This document shows, piece by piece, positions 36,508 to 44,995 of a DNA stretch of 64,000 nt. Each line of letters starts with the position of its first letter. Position 1 is the first letter of the stretch. The DNA lies in the NCBI GenBank assembly GCA_945883725.1, contig CAMCXZ010000001.1, positions 44,177-108,176 of the forward strand. Direction: 5' to 3'. Source of the DNA: Bifidobacterium breve (GTDB lineage: Bacteria > Actinomycetota > Actinomycetes > Nanopelagicales > Nanopelagicaceae). The position numbers and the translations under genes were made by a program. Below the pieces are notes generated by a model that searched no databases, was not told where the DNA came from, and saw only the letters and a program-made list of their open reading frames with translations.

Positions 36508-37992
36508 ATGAATCAGATTACGCATTGGATCAATGGCGCTTTAGACACTACTAAGTCAGTACGAAGTGGCGATGTCTATAACCCAGCCACTGGCAAAGTC
36601 TCAAAGAGCGTCGCATTTGGTAACGCCGCCACCGTTGATTCTGCCGTAGTTGCCGCAACTAATGCTTTTTCAGAATGGCGTCATAGCTCATTGACCAAGC
36701 GTTCCCAAGTTTTATTTGCATTCCGCGAGCTAGTACTTCAAAACAAGGAAAAGATCGCCGCCCTAATTACTGACGAGCATGGCAAAGTATTAAGTGATGC
36801 TGCAGGTGAAGTAACTCGTGGACTAGAAGTTGTTGAATTCGCATGCGGTATCCCGCATCTCTTAAAAGGTGGTTTTTCGGAAGAAGTTTCAACTGGTGTT
36901 GATGTCTATTCAATACGTCAAGCAGTTGGCCCGGTAGCAATTATTTCGCCCTTTAACTTTCCGGCCATGGTGCCAATGTGGTTCTTCCCAGTGGCAATTG
37001 CATGCGGTAACACGGTAATTGTTAAGCCATCTGAAAAAGATCCAAGTGCTGCGATGTTTATGGCACAACTTTGGAAGGATGCTGGATTACCTGATGGCGT
37101 CTTTAACGTTGTTCATGGCGATAAAGAAGTTGTCGATGCCTTGCTGGTGCATAAGGGAATTAAATCAATTTCATTCGTTGGTTCCACACCTATTGCCCGT
37201 TATGTATATGAGACTGGAACAAAATCTGGCAAACGCGTGCAGGCACTTGGTGGCGCAAAGAACCACATGGTCGTTCTACCTGATGCCGATTTAGAGTTAG
37301 CTGCAGATGCTGCGATTAACGCTGGCTTTGGTTCAGCCGGTGAACGCTGCATGGCGATCTCAGCAATTGTGGCCGTTGAACCAATTGCTAGCGCACTCGT
37401 TGCGCGAATTAAATCTCGGATGGCAAACATTAAAACCGGCGATGGCACCCAAGGCTTTGACATGGGCCCACTGGTAAGCGCTGTTCACCGCGACAAAGTT
37501 GCTTCATATATCGAAGCGGGCGCAAAGGCCGGTGCAACACTTGTTGTCGATGGCCGCGATCTAAAGGTTGATGGTGATGGTTTCTTCCTAGGGCCAACTC
37601 TGCTTGATAACGTAACTCCTGAAATGTCAGTCTATACCGATGAAATCTTTGGCCCAGTGCTTAGCATTCTGCGCGTTAATACCTACGACGAAGCACTTGC
37701 CCTGGTTAATAGCCATGAGTATGGCAATGGCACTGCAATCTTTACTAACGATGGTGGCGCAGCTCGTAGATTCCAGAACGAAGTTGAAGTCGGCATGGTT
37801 GGAATCAATGTACCGATACCAGTACCAATGGCTTACTACTCATTCGGTGGCTGGAAGAACTCATTGTTTGGTGACTCTCATGCACACGGCACCGAAGGCG
37901 TTCACTTCTTTACCCGCGGCAAAGTCATTACGAGCCGCTGGCTTGACCCCAGCCATGGTGGAATCAACTTAGGTTTCCCGCAAAACGACTAA
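36508..37992 (+). CDS. mmsA: CoA-acylating methylmalonate-semialdehyde dehydrogenase
   Basis: Converts methylmalonate or malonate semialdehyde with CoA and NAD to propionyl-CoA or acetyl-CoA, a late step of valine, thymine and beta-alanine breakdown. The 494-residue aldehyde dehydrogenase has ISPFNFPAMVPMWFFP, catalytic C281 in GSAGERCMAISA, and EIFGPVLSILRV, matching MmsA rather than general ALDHs. It is probably leaderless. Together with the divergent aminotransferase it forms a short catabolic module whose acetyl-CoA could enter the adjacent glyoxylate shunt. Confidence 0.93.
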   Translation: MNQITHWINGALDTTKSVRSGDVYNPATGKVSKSVAFGNAATVDSAVVAATNAFSEWRHSSLTKRSQVLFAFRELVLQNKEKIAALITDEHGKVLSDAAGEVTRGLEVVEFACGIPHLLKGGFSEEVSTGVDVYSIRQAVGPVAIISPFNFPAMVPMWFFPVAIACGNTVIVKPSEKDPSAAMFMAQLWKDAGLPDGVFNVVHGDKEVVDALLVHKGIKSISFVGSTPIARYVYETGTKSGKRVQALGGAKNHMVVLPDADLELAADAAINAGFGSAGERCMAISAIVAVEPIASALVARIKSRMANIKTGDGTQGFDMGPLVSAVHRDKVASYIEAGAKAGATLVVDGRDLKVDGDGFFLGPTLLDNVTPEMSVYTDEIFGPVLSILRVNTYDEALALVNSHEYGNGTAIFTNDGGAARRFQNEVEVGMVGINVPIPVPMAYYSFGGWKNSLFGDSHAHGTEGVHFFTRGKVITSRWLDPSHGGINLGFPQND

Positions 37993-38021
37993 CCGGGATA
38001 GCAAAGCAAGCGATGCGCCTG

Positions 38022-38027
38022 TACCGT
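38022..38027 (+). promoter_or_regulatory. -10 box TACCGT that decides the next start
   Basis: TACCGT ends seven bases before ATG 38034, supporting it over the in-frame ATG at 38013. The chosen start also gives a clean signal peptide. Confidence 0.55.
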
Positions 38028-38033
38028 TTTCCT

Positions 38034-39806
38034 ATGAAGAAGCTACTTGCGCTTGTAACCGCATTGGTTTTTCTGGGATCTGGCTTTGCCGCAGCACATC
38101 AACCAGTAGTACTTCTTAATTCCGATACGACAGCGGCCAAAGGCCCATTGTTAGTTGATGGAACTGTCTCATTTGCGGTTAGAGCAGCATTTAACAAAGC
38201 GGGCGAGAAGAAGGCATTTCGTGCGCAGTTAAAAGCGGGGGATGCACTCGATATTCAATATTTAATTATTGATAAGAAGCCCGAAAATTCTTTAAAGAGT
38301 ACACAGCTGCCTACGGTCGTAATTACTGGCCCTGGTGGTTTCAAGACAACAATGAAAATTAACGAGCGAACAAAGTTTTACGAACCTTATGGTGGAACTA
38401 ATTACTTATATTTGGCTCGCTACAGCACAGTGGCTAAAGCCGGTATCTATAACTTTCTTATCACCGCTAAAGCAAAATCTGCAATTACTCTTGGAGTGGG
38501 TCAGAGAGAGACTAAAGGCGAAGTTATTCGTGGGCCATATGTTGCACCGACTCCAACGCCAGTAGTTACACCAACACCAACACCAACACCAACACCAACA
38601 CCAACTTCTACGGGAAGTCTGGAGTCAACTCGCTTAGCCGCAATCGCCAATAACACTTACTACGTTGCTACAGAACTCTGTCACAGCCGAGGAATCAACG
38701 CAGAACTGCAATTCGCTGAAGGTGGCAATTGGAAGCGGTTGGCTGGTGCGATGGGATGGATTGTAGCGACCAATTGTGATTCCGCTCATCCTGTTCAACC
38801 ATGGATCGCAATAAATATTCCCGTGGATACAAAACTTCGCTGGCGATACTGGTTGACCGGTTTATTCGATTTAAATGGTCCCGAATTTACATCCTTGGTG
38901 AAAAAAACCCCAACAGCAACCCCAACAGCAACCCCAACAGCAACCCCAACAGCAACCCCAACACCCCGAGTTAAGTCTGTTCTCGAGAACCAACTTTCTG
39001 CGGCATATAAGTCTGAATTAGAACAGGAGATCCCCTTCACTCTTGTTATTGAAAATCCAAACTTGAGTTCGAAGAATAAATTTTTGATTGAAGAATTTAG
39101 AAAGCATCTTAAGTGGTTAGCAGGCATAGGTGCGCAAATCACTAATCCATTGGTTTTAATTTACGCAGATACCGAAAATTGGATGAACGATGAGTTTAAA
39201 CGTCAGGGATGCGTGTTCGCTCCTGGATTTAGCTTGCCATTGGGTGGTTACGCAATTCTCGCTGACTGCGGGGGCAAATTTATAATCACGAGACCAAATG
39301 CAGACCGTGAAGGCAAGCAATCTTCAATCGAAGTCCAAAATGGATTGATACATGAGGCTTTTCATCAATGGCAAAACCAAGTTATGCCAAATGGGTTGTC
39401 AGGATACCCAAAGTGGTTTATCGAAGGTGGAGCCCATGCAATTGCAAGATATGCCTTTTGGAAAAGTAGTGGAGTAAATTTGAGTCCGGACCAAATTCTG
39501 ATTGACTGGTTTACAATTGACACTCCCGAGTTTAGAAGACTATGTATTGGTGTACCAGTTAGGGAAATGGTCGCAAATATTCCGTATCCAGAAAAAGGTT
39601 GGGTATGTGCTTACTCGAAGGGCCAAGTCGCTATCGATCTAATAATTGAAAAATACGGTATCGAGTCATTCTTTGCTCTCTATCGCACACCTAAAACAGT
39701 CGGAACGGAAGACTTTCCAAAAATCTTTCGCAAAGTTACAGGTCAAGATATTGAGACTTTCTACAACGAAGTCGATCAAGAAATGCAGAAGCGTGGATGG
39801 GATTAG
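38034..39806 (+). CDS. Secreted multidomain protein with HExxH gluzincin-like domain
   Basis: A 590-residue exported protein: signal peptide (MKKLLALVTALVFLGSGFAA), a beta-rich domain (about 25-170), a Thr-Pro repeat linker, a second small domain (about 195-285), a Thr-Pro-Ala repeat linker, and a C-terminal metallopeptidase-like domain. That domain has HEAFH (440-444) and a candidate third ligand E464 in WFIEGGAHAIARY, closely resembling the layout of the HExxH domain at 28884-30464. No b5 domain is present. Substrate and activity are unknown; codon use toward the 3' end is slightly more AT-rich than in neighbours. Confidence 0.8.
   Translation: MKKLLALVTALVFLGSGFAAAHQPVVLLNSDTTAAKGPLLVDGTVSFAVRAAFNKAGEKKAFRAQLKAGDALDIQYLIIDKKPENSLKSTQLPTVVITGPGGFKTTMKINERTKFYEPYGGTNYLYLARYSTVAKAGIYNFLITAKAKSAITLGVGQRETKGEVIRGPYVAPTPTPVVTPTPTPTPTPTPTSTGSLESTRLAAIANNTYYVATELCHSRGINAELQFAEGGNWKRLAGAMGWIVATNCDSAHPVQPWIAINIPVDTKLRWRYWLTGLFDLNGPEFTSLVKKTPTATPTATPTATPTATPTPRVKSVLENQLSAAYKSELEQEIPFTLVIENPNLSSKNKFLIEEFRKHLKWLAGIGAQITNPLVLIYADTENWMNDEFKRQGCVFAPGFSLPLGGYAILADCGGKFIITRPNADREGKQSSIEVQNGLIHEAFHQWQNQVMPNGLSGYPKWFIEGGAHAIARYAFWKSSGVNLSPDQILIDWFTIDTPEFRRLCIGVPVREMVANIPYPEKGWVCAYSKGQVAIDLIIEKYGIESFFALYRTPKTVGTEDFPKIFRKVTGQDIETFYNEVDQEMQKRGWD
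38568..38605 (+). repeat. ACACCA hexanucleotide microsatellite
   Basis: About six tandem copies of a 6-base unit encode a Thr-Pro repeat in frame. Unit length is a multiple of three, so copy-number change would alter linker length without a frameshift. Confidence 0.9.
38911..38958 (+). repeat. 12-bp minisatellite, four perfect copies
   Basis: CAACAGCAACCC is repeated four times, encoding the Thr-Ala-Thr-Pro linker in frame. It is preceded by a run of seven A (38901-38907). Confidence 0.92.
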
Positions 39807-39994
39807 AAATGCATTTCTTTATGAGTACTCTCTACTTCCGTTGCATATTCACTAACTAACATCATCTTCTCCTTATGAATAAAGGAGTCAAGAGATCAAA
39901 TACTGGATATAAAGGTTTGGCAGATATATCCACTATTCAAGGGTTTGAACCACATCCAAGGTTTGGATATGGAACTCGGAGTTACCTACATAAG
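39807..39994. other. Gap between secreted HExxH gene and tRNA-Lys
   Basis: No convincing gene. A weak hairpin CTCCTT-N7-AAGGAG lies at 39869-39887. An ORF of 51 codons (39875-40030, plus strand) reads into the antisense of tRNA-Lys and is probably not coding. I find no duplicated tRNA end that would mark an attachment site. Confidence 0.5.
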
Positions 39995-40067
39995 TGGGTT
40001 GTGAGGGACTCGAACCCCCGACCCGGTGATTAAGAGTCACCTGCTCTACCAACTGAGCTAACAACCC
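39995..40067 (-). tRNA. tRNA-Lys (anticodon CTT)
   Basis: Minus-strand cloverleaf: acceptor GGGTTGT/ACAACCC, anticodon stem GGTGA/TCACC around loop CTCTTAA, T-loop GTTCGAGTC. CCA is not encoded. Confidence 0.95.
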
Positions 40068-40165
40068 GAGAAAGGGCAAACCCTTTAACGATTGGCAGAC
40101 CCTATCAGCGAAACGGTCTACCTTGGAAATCCTCCGAGAGTGGCGAATTACCGCATATTTGAACT

Positions 40166-40507
<342 letters not shown>

Positions 40508-40548
40508 TTACTTACTCTTCTCGTCGTTGAGGTTGAGATGGAAAAAAA

Positions 40549-41037
40549 TTAGTGCTCGAGATCGGTAAATCTTTTTCGTGAACGTTCTATTTCAGCTTGG
40601 GCTTCAGCGTTATTAACCCAGTTTCCGCCAGTCACACTTTTACCTGGTTCTAGCGCTTTATAAACTTCAAAGAAATGTTGGATTTCTGAGAGTTCGTATT
40701 CAGGCACATCGGTTATGTCTTGCAGTGATGCTTTGCGAATATCGCCAGCTGCAACACATAACAACTTATCGTCGCCACCTGCTTCATCGGTCATGTTAAA
40801 CATTCCAATTGCACGAACTGAAACAACACAGCCCGGAAATGTTGGCTCATCTAACATCACGAGTGCATCTAGTGGATCGCCATCAAGGGATAAAGTGTTC
40901 TTAACAAAGCCGTAGTCATATGGATAACGTGTTGATGTAAAGAGCATGCGATCTAAGCGAATCTCACCAGTTATGTGATCGATTTCGTATTTATTGCGAC
41001 TACCTGCTGGAATTTCAATGATGACGTCAAAGATCAT
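40549..41037 (-). CDS. ppa: Inorganic pyrophosphatase (family I)
   Basis: Hydrolyses pyrophosphate, pulling biosynthetic reactions forward. The 162-residue protein carries the family I segments [25 protein letters not shown] and the metal-binding signature [11 protein letters not shown]. Size and motifs are those of bacterial soluble hexameric enzymes. It is transcribed in the same direction as glnB and may share a transcript with it, separated by 44 bases. Confidence 0.96.
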   Translation of the reverse strand: MIFDVIIEIPAGSRNKYEIDHITGEIRLDRMLFTSTRYPYDYGFVKNTLSLDGDPLDALVMLDEPTFPGCVVSVRAIGMFNMTDEAGGDDKLLCVAAGDIRKASLQDITDVPEYELSEIQHFFEVYKALEPGKSVTGGNWVNNAEAQAEIERSRKRFTDLEH

Positions 41038-41117
41038 TTGGTAACCCAGCTTTCTCTAGTCGGTTCTCTTCCATGAAGCCTGATAGCTGAGAGTTCTCAA
41101 CTATAAGGAAATAGTGG

Positions 41118-41191
41118 GGTGAGCGACGGGGCTCGAACCCGCGACATCTCGGACCACAACCGAGTGCTCTACCAGCTGAGCTACGCCCACC
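41118..41191 (-). tRNA. tRNA-His (anticodon GTG)
   Basis: Minus-strand cloverleaf with the extra 5' G at position -1 pairing with discriminator C, anticodon stem CTCGG/CCGAG around TTGTGGT, and an encoded CCA at 41115-41117. Confidence 0.95.
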
Positions 41192-41212
41192 ATGTTTGGC
41201 AAATTCTACCTG

Positions 41213-41815
41213 TTAATTACTTATACTTGCTTCGCCTTCTTGAGCCTGATTTGCTGCGTTATTGCTGCCGGCGATCAGGAAATTCGCGCGGTAGTGAGCA
41301 AGCTCTGCGATTGAATCTTGAATATCGCCAAGGGCTCGGTGGTTGCCAGTCTTGGCAGGGGAGTTGAAATAGACCTTGGCATTCCAGCGACGGGCAAGTT
41401 CTTTAACGGATGAAACATCGATGGTGCGATAGTGCAGGTAGTCATTAAGACGCGGCATATCGCGAGCAATAAAGGATCGATCAACGCTTACTGAATTTCC
41501 GGCCAGGGGAGATTTGCCCGCAATCGTGCTGGCAGATTCCAGATATCTGATGATCAAATCTTCAGCGGCCGAAACTGAGATGCCAGTAGGGATCTCAGTG
41601 ATCAGACCTGAGTTGGTATGCATCTGGGTCACAAATTCATTCATGCCAGCTAGTTGCTCTGGGGTGGCGGTGATGACTAGATCAATGCCTTCACCTATTA
41701 CATTCAGGTCTGAGTCGGTAACCAGAACCGCGATCTCAACCAGGACATCTTTTTCCAGGTCTAGACCGGTCATTTCACAGTCGATCCAGATCAGATTTGG
41801 TTGCTCATTGGCCAT
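41213..41815 (-). CDS. orn: Oligoribonuclease (DEDDh exonuclease)
   Basis: Degrades two- to five-base RNA fragments, including pGpG from cyclic-di-GMP. The 200-residue protein has exonuclease motif I WIDCEMTGLD, motif II near GNSVSVDRSF and the motif III histidine region NHRALGDIQDS. TAAGGT ends seven bases before the ATG and also contains AAGG, so either leaderless or Shine-Dalgarno initiation is possible. Its promoter region abuts the pst PHO box. Confidence 0.95.
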   Translation of the reverse strand: MANEQPNLIWIDCEMTGLDLEKDVLVEIAVLVTDSDLNVIGEGIDLVITATPEQLAGMNEFVTQMHTNSGLITEIPTGISVSAAEDLIIRYLESASTIAGKSPLAGNSVSVDRSFIARDMPRLNDYLHYRTIDVSSVKELARRWNAKVYFNSPAKTGNHRALGDIQDSIAELAHYRANFLIAGSNNAANQAQEGEASISN

Positions 41816-41852
41816 TGGGCAACCTTAAGGGTGGGCAGGGGCCAAGCGGTAA

Positions 41853-41885
41853 TTTCACCTTTCGTTCATCTGGTGTTCACCTTTG
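41853..41885 (+). promoter_or_regulatory. PHO box upstream of pstC
   Basis: Three contiguous 11-bp direct-repeat units: TTTCACCTTTC, GTTCATCTGGT and GTTCACCTTTG. These match the GTTCACC-type unit of actinobacterial PhoP sites, indicating induction by phosphate starvation. Confidence 0.82.
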
Positions 41886-41925
41886 ATCTGCCTGATCGAA
41901 CCCACTTAATAGCAGGATTCGGCTC

Positions 41926-42915
41926 ATGTCGACCACTGAAACTACTTATCTGATCCCGGAAAAACGTGTAGTCACAACCAAGCCGCGATTTTCAGACAAG
42001 GTATTCCGTGGCGTTGTTACTGGTGGCGGGCTTTCTTCGCTTGTAATTCTTGGGCTGATTTTTGGATTCCTGCTTTATCAGGGTTTCGACATTTTCAAAT
42101 CACAAGGTATCGGCTTCATTACAAATTCTGATTGGGATATTACTTACGACGAGTCTGGATATGTACTAAGCAACCAATTCGGTTTAGCTTCGATGTTGAT
42201 CGGCACGATACTTTGTGCATTTATCGCGGTACTAATCGCAGTCCCAATTTCAGTAGCTAGTGCACTTTACTTATCCTTCTACGCTCCGGAATGGCTCAAG
42301 AAGCCAATGGTTGCCATCATTGACTTGATGGCAGCATTCCCATCGCTCTTGTTCGGTATCTGGGCTTACTTCATCTTGATGCCCAGCGGTGCTTATTGGG
42401 CAAAGTTATTAAACAATTATTTAGGCTTTCTTCCATTCTTTAAGAATGAGTTGCGAATTTTCAGTAACTCACCTTTCGTCGTATCTTTAATTTTAGCGAT
42501 TATGATTATTCCAATTATTACTTCGATCTCTCGTGAAGTCTTTGCGCAAGCACCGCTTGATCGCATTCAAGCTGCTTACGCTCTTGGCGCAACTCGCTGG
42601 GCGATGATCCGAGCAGTTGTTATTCCTCATGGACGCAATGGCGTAATTGGTGGAGCAATGCTCGGTTTAGGCCGTGCTATGGGTGAAACTGTCGCGGTTT
42701 ATACGGTGCTAAATATTGTTTTCACAATCAATTGGCAAATTCTAGTTGGTGCTGGCGGCAACGTCGCATCCATGATTTTACTAAAGTTTGGCGAAGCCAG
42801 TGCCTATGAAACGAAGGCGCTGATGGCAGCCGGGCTAGTTCTTTTTGTTCTCACCTTGATCGTGAATTTCTTCTCCGATTTATTGGTTCGTAGTTTTGGA
42901 GCTAAAGGCAAATGA
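41926..42915 (+). CDS. pstC: Phosphate ABC transporter permease PstC
   Basis: One of two membrane subunits of the high-affinity phosphate importer. The 329-residue protein has about six membrane helices and the permease EAA-type loop EALGATRWAMIRAVVIPHGRNG (visible as YALGATRWAMIRAV). AGGA at 41914-41917 serves as ribosome site. The ATG of pstA overlaps its stop codon. Confidence 0.95.
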   Translation: MSTTETTYLIPEKRVVTTKPRFSDKVFRGVVTGGGLSSLVILGLIFGFLLYQGFDIFKSQGIGFITNSDWDITYDESGYVLSNQFGLASMLIGTILCAFIAVLIAVPISVASALYLSFYAPEWLKKPMVAIIDLMAAFPSLLFGIWAYFILMPSGAYWAKLLNNYLGFLPFFKNELRIFSNSPFVVSLILAIMIIPIITSISREVFAQAPLDRIQAAYALGATRWAMIRAVVIPHGRNGVIGGAMLGLGRAMGETVAVYTVLNIVFTINWQILVGAGGNVASMILLKFGEASAYETKALMAAGLVLFVLTLIVNFFSDLLVRSFGAKGK

Positions 42916-43970
42916 CAACCACATCGCCATTTCAAGACATTAAGCCGCAACGCCCTTGGCAGGCTTCAACCAAAGATAGATTAATAACTTTTGCGATTTT
43001 TCTACTATCTATTCTTGCTTCTGTTGTAGTTGTATCTTTCACCGGCTTGAGCGGTAAATTAGGGCTGTTTGTCTCATTTGTTTTTGTATTTATCTTTGTT
43101 ACCTCAGGACGCTCTTACCTTCAATTCGGTAGTGCGGTGGCAAAAGATTCTCTAGTAAATATCTTGGTTGCTGTCGGAACATTCTTAACGATTATTCCAA
43201 TCGCAAGTATTTTGTTTGAAGTCTTCTCTAAGGGGTATAAAGGTTTGTATCCAGGATTATTTTTTCAGGATATGTCGCTTAACTCGCCAAATGACCCAGC
43301 AAATGTTGGTGGTCTTGGACACGCGATTGTAGGAACTTTTTTACTTGTTTCTATTGCGCTCATTTTTAGTGTGCCAATCGGAATTTTAACGGCTCTTTAC
43401 CTAACCGAAATTAAAGGTAAATTCAGCAGACCTATTCGTTTCTTGGTTCAAGCAATGTCAGGTGTGCCATCAATCGTCGCTGGTCTATTTATCTTGTCTG
43501 CGATTCTCTACCCGATTACGAAAAATAATTCATCTCTCCTTGGCTCATTAGCGTTGGCAATTCTGATGATTCCAACTGTTGCTCGTACTTCTGAGGAAGT
43601 ATTAAATCTAATTCCAAATGATCTACGTGAAGCAGGTGTGGCACTTGGTGGCACACAATGGCGAACTGTTGCGATGATTGTGGTTCCAGCAGCGAAGAGT
43701 GGATTGCTAACTGCAGTCATTCTTGGCATTGCTCGAATCGCTGGCGAAACTGCGCCAATTTTGCTGGTTGCAGGCGGCGGAGATAGATATAACTTCAACC
43801 CGTTTAGTGGGCCAATGGGTTCACTGCCACACTTTATTTGGAATTCGTTCAGAGCCGGCACGCCTGAATCGACTGCGAGAGCTTGGACCGGTCTACTGGT
43901 GCTGTTAGTAATTGTCTTCGTTTTATTTGCAATTGCTCGATTCTTTGGTAACCGTAAGGTGGGAAAGTAA
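42912..43970 (+). CDS. pstA: Phosphate ABC transporter permease PstA
   Basis: Second membrane subunit of the Pst importer. The 352-residue protein has extra N-terminal membrane segments (about 25-95) before the core permease domain, the conserved [11 protein letters not shown] segment and the coupling loop [21 protein letters not shown]. It starts inside the pstC stop (ATGA overlap) and ends one base before pstB, so the three genes form an operon. Confidence 0.95.
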   Translation: MTTTSPFQDIKPQRPWQASTKDRLITFAIFLLSILASVVVVSFTGLSGKLGLFVSFVFVFIFVTSGRSYLQFGSAVAKDSLVNILVAVGTFLTIIPIASILFEVFSKGYKGLYPGLFFQDMSLNSPNDPANVGGLGHAIVGTFLLVSIALIFSVPIGILTALYLTEIKGKFSRPIRFLVQAMSGVPSIVAGLFILSAILYPITKNNSSLLGSLALAILMIPTVARTSEEVLNLIPNDLREAGVALGGTQWRTVAMIVVPAAKSGLLTAVILGIARIAGETAPILLVAGGGDRYNFNPFSGPMGSLPHFIWNSFRAGTPESTARAWTGLLVLLVIVFVLFAIARFFGNRKVGK

Positions 43971-43971
43971 A

Positions 43972-44850
43972 ATGACTACTGAAAATAATGGAGATCAGGA
44001 CAATATGGAAACAACAACTACACCATCATCACTATCTTCAGTGGCGTCTTCTTCAAAACGTAAAGTGATTAATACCAAGGCGATGGGCACTGGCCTCGAA
44101 GCCCGTGGCGTGCATGCTTGGTTTGGTAACCATCATGCCCTCGCCGATGTTTCACTAGATTTCGCAGCCGGTACCGTAACAGCGCTTATTGGTCCATCAG
44201 GGTGCGGTAAGTCAACATTTATTCGCACACTGAATCGTATGCACGAATTTATTCCAACAGCTGCGATGGCTGGTCAAGTAATTCTTGATGGTAAAGATAT
44301 TTATGATCCGAGCATCGACGTTACGAAGATTCGGCTACAAATTGGAATGGTCTTCCAGAAGCCAAACCCATTCCCGTCTATGACAATCGGTGAAAATGTG
44401 CTTTCTGGTTTGAAATTAGCTCAGTTAAAGACCGAGAATAAAGATGACCTGCTTGAAGAGTGTCTAGTTAAAGCCGGTCTCTGGAATGAAGTTAAAGATC
44501 GCCTAAATGCCCACGGCGGTTCACTCTCTGGTGGCCAACAGCAACGTCTTTGTATTGCTCGCTCACTTGCAGTGCGCCCACAGGTTCTTCTTATGGATGA
44601 GCCATGTTCAGCGCTTGACCCAGGCTCTACCTTGCGCATTGAAGAGACAATCGAAGAACTATCTTCATCAATGACAATTGTTATCGTTACTCACAACATG
44701 CAGCAAGCTGCTCGCGTATCTGACTACACAGCCTTCTTCTTATCTGACGGTGGTCCTGGCCAGATGATCGAAATGGCTCCAACAAATGAGATTTTTGCTC
44801 GCCCTCGCGATAAGCGAACTGAAAACTATGTAACTGGACGCTTCGGTTAA
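43972..44850 (+). CDS. pstB: Phosphate ABC transporter ATPase PstB
   Basis: ATPase that powers phosphate uptake. From ATG 43972 the product has 292 residues. Walker [10 protein letters not shown], signature [17 protein letters not shown] and Walker [13 protein letters not shown] are intact. An unusual Ser/Thr-rich N-terminal extension of about 40 residues precedes the ABC domain, which begins near [12 protein letters not shown]; PstB proteins are usually about 250-270 residues. Later in-frame ATGs (44005, 44082) could be alternative starts. GGTGGG at 43959-43964 is a candidate ribosome site. Confidence 0.93.
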   Translation: MTTENNGDQDNMETTTTPSSLSSVASSSKRKVINTKAMGTGLEARGVHAWFGNHHALADVSLDFAAGTVTALIGPSGCGKSTFIRTLNRMHEFIPTAAMAGQVILDGKDIYDPSIDVTKIRLQIGMVFQKPNPFPSMTIGENVLSGLKLAQLKTENKDDLLEECLVKAGLWNEVKDRLNAHGGSLSGGQQQRLCIARSLAVRPQVLLMDEPCSALDPGSTLRIEETIEELSSSMTIVIVTHNMQQAARVSDYTAFFLSDGGPGQMIEMAPTNEIFARPRDKRTENYVTGRFG

Positions 44851-44872
44851 GCGCAGTTTCTTTACAGATTTA

Positions 44873-44905
44873 GTTCACTAGTTGTTCATCTTTAGATCAT
44901 CTGCC
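44873..44905 (+). promoter_or_regulatory. PHO box upstream of pstS
   Basis: Three contiguous 11-bp units: GTTCACTAGTT, GTTCATCTTTA and GATCATCTGCC. The third unit is degenerate. This gives pstS its own phosphate-controlled promoter besides any read-through from pstB. Confidence 0.78.
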
Positions 44906-44995
44906 GTTTTCAAAAACCCCTCTAGTAATTAAGCCTGAATCAATACTTTTGACTCAATGGTTTTCAAATAATCCAACCAAAATAAGGAGCACTAA

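Noticed and set aside
39900..40067. Integrative-element attachment site at tRNA-Lys
   Set aside because: No second copy of the tRNA 3' end and no integrase gene were found in the window.
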